Shown here piece by piece: positions 55,263 through 64,000 of a stretch of DNA of 64,000 nucleotides; the stretch's first letter is position 1, and the number at the start of each line of letters is the position of its first letter. The translations under genes and the position numbers were made by a program. The notes beneath the pieces were generated by a model that worked only from the letters and a program-made list of their open reading frames with translations, searched no databases and was not told the DNA's origin. Source of the stretch: Pseudevernia furfuracea (taxonomy: Eukaryota; Ascomycota; Lecanoromycetes; Lecanorales; Parmeliaceae); assembly GCA_022315425.1 (NCBI GenBank), contig JAIUPT010000036.1, forward strand, positions 1-64,000. Direction: 5' to 3'.

Positions 55263-55942
55263 ATGTCAGATTCCAACAGCCCCGTCTATGCCCTTTTTCG
55301 TTCATTATATACGCGTATGAGACGTTCCCTGACGGGCATGAATCCCAAGCAGTTGATCAAAGGTGCTGAAAAGGCTTTCACACGTCGAAACGTGCGCCTT
55401 TTCACCGGACGTATCCCCGCCGCTAAGGCTTTCAAAGGGGACCTGGAAAAGATGTTGCAGTTTCTGGGTGACGCTGCGAAGAACCCCAAACACCATGGCA
55501 TGCATAGAGACCACCACCATACTTTGGTGACAGCGGTGGAGAAGCTCGAGCATCTAAGGTCAGTTGTAACTACCTTAGGATTCTGCAACAGCACGCGCTA
55601 AAACAGGGCTGAGTAGTAACCTTGGGACGTCAAGAGCGTTCTTAAAGGCTCAGAAAAAGGAACTTGATCCTACTGAAAATGACTGGGAATTTGATCCTAT
55701 TGACATCGATTGGGAAGGGGTTCCTCCTCAAATATCACTCCCAGTACGAAGTCGTCGGTCTGGTCTTGTCAATCTTAGGCCGAGCACCCCCTGGAGCTAC
55801 TAAACGCAACCATCACCTCCCACTGTTGATCTTCTGCGTCAAATTTGTGATTCTGGCCACTGGCAAGAAGCCGAAGAAGAGTGCGCCATCTTTGGTCAGC
55901 ATTATGTTTACCGATGGCGATGGCGACTTCGACCATGAGTAG
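55263..55942 (+). pseudogene. Family A, copy 1: truncated and frameshifted
   Basis: Paralogue of the gene at 58847. The first exon, 55263-55558, encodes a basic N-terminus (RMRRSLTGMNPKQLIKGAEK) and aligns with the second copy through AAKAFKGDLEKMLQFLGDAA. It lacks the intron the second copy has at this point. After an intron ending near 55611, an acidic segment ends in IDIDWEGV. Then a 1-nt frame change near 55730 moves into VVGLVLSILGRAPPGAT and SIMFTDGDGDFD, followed by a stop at 55942. The corresponding region of copy 2 continues for 200 more residues including its C-A-E and P-C-x-x-C motifs. So this copy lacks the putative metal site and is dead. Confidence 0.65.
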
Positions 55943-56371
55943 AATGTAACAGTTTCCCATAAATATCGAGTGTCCACTGCAATCTCCAACGCTGTAGGGC
56001 TGGTACTAACGCCTTGGCGAGCCTGCTGTAAGGAAATGTTCAGGCCGCACAAAACACCTTGTTTAGCCGCGATTGGTTCAACTAGTCCACTACTATATGA
56101 GTCATTTGGAGTGAAGTCGTGACCATTTCACTTCACCCACAACAACACCTGTTGATGATGACACATCCCGCCCAATTTCCTTGCATATTGTCTTCACTCT
56201 CATCAACGTTCTATCTATTAAATACCACCGACCCTTTAGCTTCTCCATACATCTGCCCACACACTTCCAAGGTCCACCACTTGCCAAAAACTTCGTTAAA
56301 TTCGGTGCCATTGCCCACTACCAGCCTATAGGCTCAGCTAACTACTAGTATTTGGACGACTTTGAGACATC
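55943..56371. promoter_or_regulatory. Spacer between family A copy 1 and family B copy 1
   Basis: 430 bp with no gene. Contains the promoter of the B gene. No specific site recognised. Confidence 0.35.
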
Positions 56372-57811
56372 ATGTCACCGGTGAGTAGCCTTCCGCATTA
56401 CCACCTTGAATCATCGTCTGATTTGAGAATTGACGTAGGCAAGTCCGCTCGCGTCAAGCCTGGGCTTACACCCGGCTCACCAGAGAAAGCCTTCCATCAA
56501 CTCCCAGTCTTCCACGGATTCAACGTCATCGTATGTCCGAAGTCCCAGTGATAGTACATGGAGCCCACCAGGATCTGGCAAGACTACTCCAGAGGGTTCC
56601 GTGGAGTCATCTAGTCAGGATGGAGGTTCAAAGTCATCAAGTCGGACATCATCTTCCGACTTCACCCCAACCGTCTCGGACCAGTCCAATTCTCAAATTA
56701 ACGAGCCAATATCTTACGCAGTCACGGAGATTGTGAGTTTCAATTTGGCCCATGTCTCTTCACAATGTGCTAACGAGGCTAGGATGGGGCCGAATTCCAC
56801 TACCTCAAGATCCCATTGAACCTGGTCCCTGCGGGCTGGTCTAATGACCCGTGCCGTCTTCGGGCCATGCCCAGAAAGTCCCTTTACTATGACTATTTGT
56901 TACAAGGGCCCCTATCGCCATTGCTGGTGTCGGACTCGGATCATGGGGCCCCTCGAGTTATGATCTTTAATTACAGCAAGCTTTATTTCTGGACTCCCGG
57001 CTCCGATGAGCTTTTATACGTGACCGAGCTCTACAGCTTGACAAAAATCCTACGCCGCATGGATGAAGGCTTCTGCGGGATTCGGACTAAGCCCCTCAAG
57101 CCTCTCCATCAGCACTTTACCCCAGATGAACCTCTCTATCATTCATTGTGGTTTTGGCAAGTTCCTGAAGGCTGGTCACAAGATATCTGTGAACTTCGAT
57201 ACCTTCAAGAGGTAATGTCGGGCTGCTATGAATACGGTCTACCACTTTCTGTCCCAATTCTTGTGAGTGATGGAAGAAGTGGCAGCGCCGATTTCTTTTT
57301 GAAGTGTGGAGAGGAATACTACCTCTTCTACGAAATCTCCACCGATCTGGTCCACATTGATGAGCCCACAGCTCTGAAAGATATTCTCCGTGTCATTGGT
57401 ATTCACCGTGTCAGGGGTAGTGAGCGGTACCCGGGTCTCAAAACCACACGTGTCAATCCCTTGCCCGAATTTGGTGGTCCACATTTCGTCGCGGACAATG
57501 ATGTACCCGAGGGCTGGACCAACAAGATTAACAAGGAGGTCTCCTGTGGACAGATTTTCTACGAACATGGTATACTCGGTTCAACACTCCTGCTGTTCAA
57601 GAAGAGCAGTTTGAACGGCACGTCACTATACTTGGTTGAGGCTGAACAATATGAGTACTACATCTGGAACCCTGCTTCTAACGAAGTCTCTCACATCAAC
57701 GAAGCCGAAGGATTGCAGGATATTCTCGACATATTGAAAGATCTTTCTCGGCAACTATTGCTGACACGAGTGGAAGGTGGACGTCATTCAAAGGTCACGG
57801 AAGACCAGTAG
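56372..57811 (+). CDS. Family B, copy 1: protein of three ~112-residue repeats, unknown
   Basis: Three exons: 56372-56380 (only three codons, MSP), 56439-56732 and 56783-57811. The introns are 58 and 50 nt, GT-AG. The product is 443 residues with no signal peptide or membrane segment. Residues 1-100 are Ser/Thr/Pro-rich and probably disordered. Then come three repeats starting at about 116, 228 and 342, each opening V-P-x-G-W and running through a Tyr-rich strand region to L-x-D-I-L or a similar helix (VPAGWSNDPC, VPEGWSQDIC, VPEGWTNKIN; later LYFWTPGSDE, YYLFYEISTD, YYIWNPASNE). I know no domain with this pattern. A second, broken copy lies inverted at 61407-62267. The repeat form suggests a binding or scaffold role. 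The gene looks intact. Confidence 0.75.
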
Positions 57812-58846
57812 AGGACATCTCACCGGCGAAGCGGGAGGATTACAGAACGCTGCCCTCATGGTGAAAGCTTCAATCCTGAGACGCTCCATTTCTTCACGCA
57901 TAGATGACATTCAATATTCTCTGCTTTTGCACCTCTGGTCACAGAAAGTAAACTGAAACGAAGGCTTCTAACCCTGTAAAATTCTAGCACCACCTTTTCG
58001 TGCCGTTTCAATGCCCATAAGAGCAACATGATGACACTTCTACTATTTTGAGCTCTTTAGACGTGCTTTTGCCATACTAAGAACAGTGAGACTAACAATT
58101 CAGTGATTTCCGTATTCGGGTATATGTTCGCCTTTCTCATCAGAGTCCACGTAAAATTATCACATCACGAGTTTATAGAGTTTTCTTGATGACGAGTTTA
58201 GAAAGTTTTCTTGCTAAGTCATAGAAGGATTATTCTTCTGTATATACGGGGATGGATATAGAAGATAAATTGTTCGTTGTTCGAATATTCCTCTTTTAGC
58301 AATAGCATTCGTTTGTCCCACCCACTCACATCTCCACGATTGTATATAGCTTCAGATTTTACTCCAGGTCTTTGCTGCTACAAGCACCCGAGTTTTCTAG
58401 CGCTGGGGCACGAGAATATGCCTGTTCAGGCCTCTATTGTGCAGCCCTGGCGTGAAACCGGCCCAACCATTGTACAACATTTGAATAGCCTCATGAGTGA
58501 CCTAAAAAAAAATAACTAACAGCGGCCAACAATTTTTTTTTTTGAGTCTTGTATCCTCTTTTTAGCCATGGGGTCTTACCATACGTCTCTGTAAACCTCT
58601 TCGCCCTAGAGTAGCACGTGTTGTCTGACCGAAGATCTAGCCATTTCGAGTACTTGTGTTGGGCCATGATCAACCTTATGAGCTTAGTTTTGCCGTATGA
58701 ACCCATCAACACCATCAGCCTAAGGCAGCTAAAGAACGAATCTCACCCTAAGACCTACGAGTGTTGTATATAAGTATAAAATATATACATGAGAGATTTG
58801 CCATGGATCATGTACCCTCTGTTGCCCGACAGCACACTCGAACGAC
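57812..58846. other. Spacer between the two A/B units
   Basis: About 1 kb without a gene. Short A and T runs near 58505 and 58533. No clear duplication of the first unit's flank was visible by eye. Confidence 0.35.
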
Positions 58847-60331
58847 ATGGCAAATCGGTTCGAAGAAGGTTTGCTACGCTTTCTCAACATCATACCTTTA
58901 TCTCCTTATAGACGAGGCCGAACCAGGCGATACTACTTCCGACGCAAAAAATCCATCCTGGATAGATGGCGAAAGTTGCAAAGGCGGGCTTCGGCCTACT
59001 GCGACAAGCTTGATAAGCTCAGGCGCAAATACACTCGTAAACACTTAAAGACGCGGTTGATACCTCAGGACCAACGCCTATTCAATGGGCGGGTGCTGGC
59101 TGCAGAGGCTTTCAAATGGGATATGGTAAAAGTAAGTATGCCACGAAGGAACTTACAAATCGTGTTGACGAGACTCAGATCCTGAAGTTCCTGATCGAGG
59201 CTGCGGAGAATCCGACCAAATTTGGCGTCCACCAAAAGCATCAAAAACAGTTAAAAGAAATGGCCCAACTCCTCTTGGAACACTCCGAGTAAGTCGCGCG
59301 GTTGATGATCGTCTATGCCGGCTAACCAGGACAGAGACCCAGATATAATCTCGGAAGACAATCACATCTTCAAAAACAAAGCAGGAGGGCCAAATCGAAT
59401 TGATTTTGAATGGGAAGGCGTCAGCCTACCATGCCACTCATACTACGATGTTTTAACGAGCGTCGTGTCAGTTCTAGGCCGAGCACCAACTGGAGCTACT
59501 CGACACAACCACCATCTGGCGTTACTGATCGTGCTCGCGAACTTTCTGATTGTACTTGCGGGAGAAAGGGCCAAAACACTTGCTCCAAACCTAGTGAGCA
59601 TTATGTTCACCAACGAAGAAATAGATGCGAGCGGTCTGAACATCATCATGGGGGCGACTATTCCGATGCACAAAGCGCTCAAAGAGGCAATTCGCCGGAG
59701 GCGATACATATTATTGGATCAGGAGGGGTTTTTCACCCTTCGTGGGATAGACGAATCCTGGGAGAAGTGGTTGTGCGGACAGTGTGCTGAGACCTTCGCG
59801 TTAGTGTTGTTGAAAAGGTGAGCCACTTCTCCGTTGCCCATTGCGTGTATGCTGAACGGGTCGGTGCCGCCAGAAACACCACACTTACGGGACGGAAGGT
59901 TGGGGGACTTTCCTTGAAAATCAAGGGCGTGCTTGAGATGGATGAGATTGACGATGTGATGCTCGAGGACTTGAAGGATCCGTGCAAAAACTGCAAAGAA
60001 GAGCTCAAGCAGTGTGGTCTCGACCCGGACCAATTTCTGGTAAATTTGATGATCTGAATGCACGAGAGACGTGATATGCTGAGGGAGACATGTTTTGACG
60101 TTCCAGAAAATCTTTGTCGTTGATATCGGCCACGGATGCTGTAGGGCTTACTTAATGTTAGCGTCCTGGCGCGCCCGAGGAATCGCCTTTTCTGTAGCCA
60201 CGGAAAAACGTGCCACTGATGCTCGCGACTTGCCGTGGGTCATTCGACCAATCCTTGGGAATGTGGCTCGACTTGATTCTCTGATAGCTGGATTTGAAAC
60301 CATTGGAGCGTTGTCAGTGCAATCTAGCTAG
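58847..60331 (+). CDS. Family A, copy 2: putative deaminase-fold protein
   Basis: Five exons: 58847-59131, 59179-59288, 59335-59817, 59874-60039 and 60107-60331. The introns are 47, 46, 56 and 67 nt, all GT-AG, joining to 422 residues. The N-terminus is strongly basic (RRGRTRRYYFRRKK). Residues 170-225 hold an alpha/beta-like region shared with copy 1 (SVLGRAPTGATRHNHH, APNLVSIMFTNEE). Residues 282-284 read C-A-E (CGQCAETFAL) and residues 329-333 read P-C-K-N-C (PCKNCKEELKQCG). In zinc-dependent deaminases, (H/C)-x-E plus P-C-x-x-C bind zinc and catalyse. I infer a deaminase fold from these motifs and their order only; substrate is unknown. The 3' end is uncertain: a protein-like frame continues in another phase to 60545, so a missed intron or a frameshift near 60320 is possible. 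Confidence 0.6.
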
Positions 60332-60545
60332 GCTGGACAAGAAGCGGTACTTACAGCTTCCGCAGTTGCGTAAGATATTGGCTCGTCGTCTTGAGATGTC
60401 GACTGATCCAAAGCCACCTAATTGTGTTGCGAGGATAATGTTCCAACTCGGTGAATACAAACTCCTATCTAACGTAGACGGTGTGTCCTCAGTCCGTGGC
60501 TTTGAATTGAAAATGCCCGACGACCCACTAGGAACTCGGACATGA

Positions 60546-61406
60546 GATGATCTTGGAGTTGCAGTCCGGGCTTTACTGCAGAGCTGTTCAGTCCTTGTAG
60601 ACATATCAGAATATACGAGGTCGCTAGGACTCGCGGCTCTTACTATACGATATCTCGGTCAGATTATAGACGCACGAGATGGTATGGAAGAGTGAGAGAT
60701 CCGCCAGGAAAAATAGACGAGCGTCTGGTATTTGCTATGTACTATTGAAGCAAAAGGTTCTCGAGAGTTGATACGAAGGCATTGATGTTCAAATCTTGAA
60801 TAAAGACAGGTTCGTCGCTCATGACTCATGCTTAACTGGATGCACCAATCACGGCAAAGCCAGATATGTGGATGTATGGCAATGTGAAAATGCGCAGTGG
60901 TTTGCGGTTACCACGATATGCTATCCTCATTTCAATCGCAAGAGGAAGGGTACTCGACATTGCCAAATTTTCTAGACCTACTTTACTTTCCACATTCACA
61001 CCGAGGTCCAAAAAGGGATACGCTAGGAACCTCTGTCATACCCTGAAAAGGATCATCCTTATGCTACTTTTTACCCAAAACTGATGAATTTGAGGGAAAG
61101 CGGACCCTAAGTTGCAATTAGTGAAGGATCTCGACTCCCTAATCTACCTAACCCCTTTCTCGGTCGTTCCCCTAACGACATGCCTTTGGAACCTCTCTAC
61201 AGGTCCTAAGAAATAAATCATGCTGGCAAGCATTTCCATTCAAAGGTAAGAAGCCAATATAGCTGCTTCTTCCCAGCTCATACAAAGCATTCGAATCTCA
61301 GAAGACATCTCAACGTGAGGTTCTGAAGTAAGATTGAGCTATGCCACGCTTAGGGTTACTGTCATAAAACTAGTGGGCTCCCCGGCTCCCTGCTCTTCCG
61401 CATGGA
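60546..61406. other. Spacer, no supported gene
   Basis: Only short frames. Contains CTTAGGGTTACTG near 61348, a single telomere-like unit. Confidence 0.35.
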
Positions 61407-62267
61407 TCACTGCAACAGATTTTGAGGGCCATCTGTTCTCCTAATTCTCAGTTCTCGAGACGGATCCTTCAAGACTCGAAGGATACTATCGATACCCAGT
61501 GCTGTGCTCACGCGATGGATTTCATTGGAGGCCAACTCTCGGAGATAAAAGTCTCCGCCAGATTGGAAGTTGAATCTCCACCTTCCATCGGTGGAACTTA
61601 CAGATTGAAGGATCGGTGTAGGAGGTGCCAGTCTATGCTTTTTCCACGGCCTTGCTTCGCAAGCATCGGGGTTTGAGACCCCCATCCAGCCGCGAGGTAT
61701 CTCATCATCCGCGATTCTGTATGACTCTCTGCCTGGTAGCGGTCTGAGAAAGTGTGAGTTTCAGCCCTATTGACGCATCTCTCAGGACCGCCAGTACGTC
61801 AGCCAAGCCATCAATACGATATATTGGGTCGGAAATAGGCTTCCAAAGATAATTTGAGGAGCGGAGGCTGGGTTGGGACTCGAATAGATATACTGGAACA
61901 GCTTGAAGCTATTTCGGATGATTTGACCATCCTTCGGGAACCAAGCTGGCTTTGATTCTGATGTATCTGAATCTCGGGGTGTCCTACTTGGGTCAGCGGA
62001 GCAATATTAAGATAGAAGGGAAACTGGTATACTATCTTCCCCGTCGAGACATCTGGTTCTGTATCGTCAGAGCTTGAAGTGTCAGAAGCCGGCAGGGCAT
62101 GCTCAGCAGACGATGCCCGACTCGTGTTTTTCGAGCATCCATGTTTACCAGCTGGGGCCTCAGAAGTAGGTGGAGAGCTCAAGAAAGAAGGTGCTCGACC
62201 CTCAGAAGACCCACTACTCGAGGATAGGGTATTGGATGATATAGGACTGAGAGCGCTTCAATCATGT
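61407..62267 (-). pseudogene. Family B, copy 2: inverted and broken
   Basis: Reverse-strand relative of the B gene at 56372. From right to left: a Ser-rich N-terminal part (SSSSGSSEGRAPSFLSSPPT, then SDTSSSDDTEPDVS), a first repeat fragment and a second one. The first opens VPEGWSNHPK, has an in-frame TAG right after it and continues YRIDGLADVLAVLRDAS. The second opens IPRGWMGVSNPDACEAR and ends DFYLRELASNEIHRV, then SILRVLKDPSRELRIRR before a stop at 61407. Frame changes occur between these pieces (around 62000 and 61720), and the third repeat is absent. The order and phrases match copy 1, so common origin is clear to the eye, but the copy cannot be functional. Confidence 0.6.
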
Positions 62268-63139
62268 AAGGATAGCTGTTTGATCTTCAATTGCCGGCCC
62301 ACAAACCCGAAGCCCAATTTAGTGTAGTTGCTCGTCTATACCATTCCCAAGACAGCTAACATATAATCCAATAACCCCAGAACGCCACCTACCGGCGACA
62401 TGACACTTCTACCAAACCCAGCGAGATGCCAATAGCCAGCGGCGTCTGCAATCCAAAATCGAGATATGCACGATAGATGTGCGGAAATGATTTCGATAGT
62501 GCTTGTGTTCGAAAGAAGCCGCAGAAGAGACAACCGTCGCAGAAATCTACGACATTGCTGCGTACGTGGAAAAGAGAAGCGAAAAGAGAAAAGAGAAAAG
62601 GAAGGTGTCATTTATACGAGAAGTGTTGTTGTTGTTGTCGAGTGAGTGAGTGAGTGTGAAGCTTGCTTGAGAAGTTTGACGAACTGGGAAGGTTGAAACG
62701 AATGTGAATTTGAAAGTGAAGGTGTGTCTCTCAATGGGGATTTCATGTTGCTGTGGTGGCTGACTTGGAGTGATAGAGACGTGCACCATGTATTTATTGA
62801 TGCGAACGGAAGGTGCAGAGTGTTGGGGATCTTATACAGCTCTCCTACCCAGCTCGGCGTCTTACCGAGTCTTCTGATTAGTAAAGAAATATACGAAACA
62901 TACGAACACGTGAAACGAAGGATGTGATTTCGTCGTTATCGAAACGAATAATGCACCTTTCATTCCCTAAATTCCCCCCGGCAAGCAAAATCTAAACCAC
63001 CTCGCTGCCCACGCCATTTTCATGCATCTCATTATTCTCCATCGCCACCTCATGCAAGCTTTTCACTATATAAAAAATGAGAAAACGCAGCTTGCTGCTT
63101 TTTGAATAGAAGACACTCCGCAAGCCAATCAGTCAAGCA
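62268..63139. other. Spacer, possible small frames
   Basis: Reverse-strand frames at 62336-62611 and 62547-62789 overlap and are Ser/Phe/Arg-rich without known motifs. Simple-sequence stretches (GAGTGAGTGAGTGAGTG and GTTGTTGTTGTTG near 62620-62655) explain part of their openness. I do not call a gene. Confidence 0.35.
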
Positions 63140-64000
63140 TCAGTCCTCGCCACTCTGATAGTACTCAAGATCAATCTCTTCCCTCGCCCTTTCCCGCTGT
63201 AATCTGATCCGCGCAGCTTCTGTACCATCGTCCGTAATCGTCTCCTTAAACCATTGGTGCTTGAGAGCCTGCTTGGCGGTGAGACGCTGCTTTGGGTCGT
63301 ACATGAAGATACGCCGGAGCAGGTCGAGGAACTGCTTGTTGAACGCTGTAGCTGCGGGAATGACCTCCTGTAACTCATTTAGCTGTTATCTCTGAGGCAC
63401 GAAGGATTACTTACGGGAAGACTCTTCATGGCCCTAACATACTTCTTCGAAGCCTTCGAAGTCTCTAGGTTTGGATAATCAAGTTTCAGGCCTCGAGTGA
63501 AGAACCTAGAATACATTAGCGTAACTCGCCAAAGAGAGTAAAAATACCACTCACGCTGCAGCCTGGTTACGGTTGTTGTTTCGACCAGTGCCCTGGACTT
63601 GCCGAACCAGCTTCGGCTCAATCCTGCCAGCGCATACACTCTCCATCATCGCGAGGTGCTCGAGATTGTCATGCGTTTGGAAGAGAGCATCACCAGTGAA
63701 GAACTCGACGAGGATGCAGCCAATGCTCCAAATATCGCATGGATAGCTCCATCCCAGGTTAAGTATAATCTCCGGTGCTCGGTAGTGCCTTGTGGAAACG
63801 ACTGTGGAGTGGTATTCATCGTCGAAGGTTGCAGATCCAAAGTCGATAAGTCTGATCTCCGTGTCGAGTAAGACTCGCCGCTGACGTGCGACGCGCTGTA
63901 CTGTAGTAGATGATGAAGGAATGTTGCGGTTGTAGGTGAAGGTTTGATATGAGTTGCCAACGAGGAGAATATTTTCCGGCTTTAGATCGGTGTGTATTAG
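63140..64000 (-). CDS. LAMMER dual-specificity kinase, C-terminal part (cut by window edge)
   Basis: Reverse-strand exons >64000-63555, 63505-63415 and 63367-63140, with introns of 49 and 47 nt. The visible part begins in the catalytic loop, HTDLKPENILL, and continues with LIDFGSATFDDE (DFG motif), STRHYRAPEIIL (activation and APE motifs), DIWSIGCILVEFFTG and EHLAMMESV. The last matches the EHLAMME signature that names LAMMER kinases (Clk, Doa, yeast Kns1, fission yeast Lkh1), which phosphorylate SR-type splicing factors and transcription regulators. The end of the kinase domain (LTAKQALKHQWF) and a short acidic tail follow. The N-terminal lobe and start lie beyond the right edge. No defects seen. 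Confidence 0.9.

Noticed and set aside
1..64000. CRISPR arrays, bacterial operons or prophage
   Set aside because: No regularly spaced identical repeats with unique spacers, and the gene structure (introns, RIP, LINE) is fungal.

Overview
The window looks like nuclear DNA of a filamentous ascomycete (Pezizomycotina). Genes carry short GT-AG introns of about 46-75 nt. The repeats show the mark of repeat-induced point mutation (RIP): in-frame TGA, TAG and TAA where Trp and Gln codons are expected, and copies differing almost only by C-to-T and G-to-A changes. Several gene families are typical of this group: a Tad-like LINE, a Helitron remnant, a rhodopsin-type membrane protein, a Yvc1-type channel, an OSGIN-like flavoprotein and a LAMMER kinase. 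I cannot name the species.

Layout. 1-14.2 kb is a repeat island. It holds a gutted Helitron, about 4 kb of unidentifiable AT-rich DNA, two copies of a 0.5-1 kb repeat (here RepA), a 202-bp solo LTR, minisatellites, and a complete but RIP-killed LINE (8112-13624) inside one RepA copy. Each RepA copy serves as the empty-site control for the insertion in the other, so both insertions can be dated by relative order. 14.2-48 kb is gene-sparse single-copy DNA. Intact-looking genes there are a membrane-anchored coiled-coil protein, a CxxC-repeat mini-protein, a DUF1275 membrane protein, a five-exon rhodopsin-domain protein, an SDR divergent from a Yvc1-like channel, a secreted protein, two small membrane proteins and an OSGIN-like flavoprotein. 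One tRNA-Arg(TCG) is present. Decayed genes include an amino-acid-oxidase-like gene, a zinc-finger gene, an ankyrin-type gene and a minus-strand gene with two internal stops. 48-64 kb holds a five-exon sideroflexin, a duplicated two-gene neighbourhood (family A then family B, twice) and a LAMMER kinase cut by the right edge.

The most novel element is the A/B neighbourhood at 55.2-62.3 kb. Family A carries a C-A-E plus P-C-x-x-C motif pair as in zinc-dependent deaminases. Family B is built of about 110-residue repeats that I do not recognise. In the first unit A is dead and B intact; in the second A looks intact at least through its motif region and B is dead and inverted. A paired function is a hypothesis only.

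Exon boundaries were worked out by eye from splice signals, frame and family resemblance, so edges may be off by a base or two. Family names come from recognition, not from a database search.
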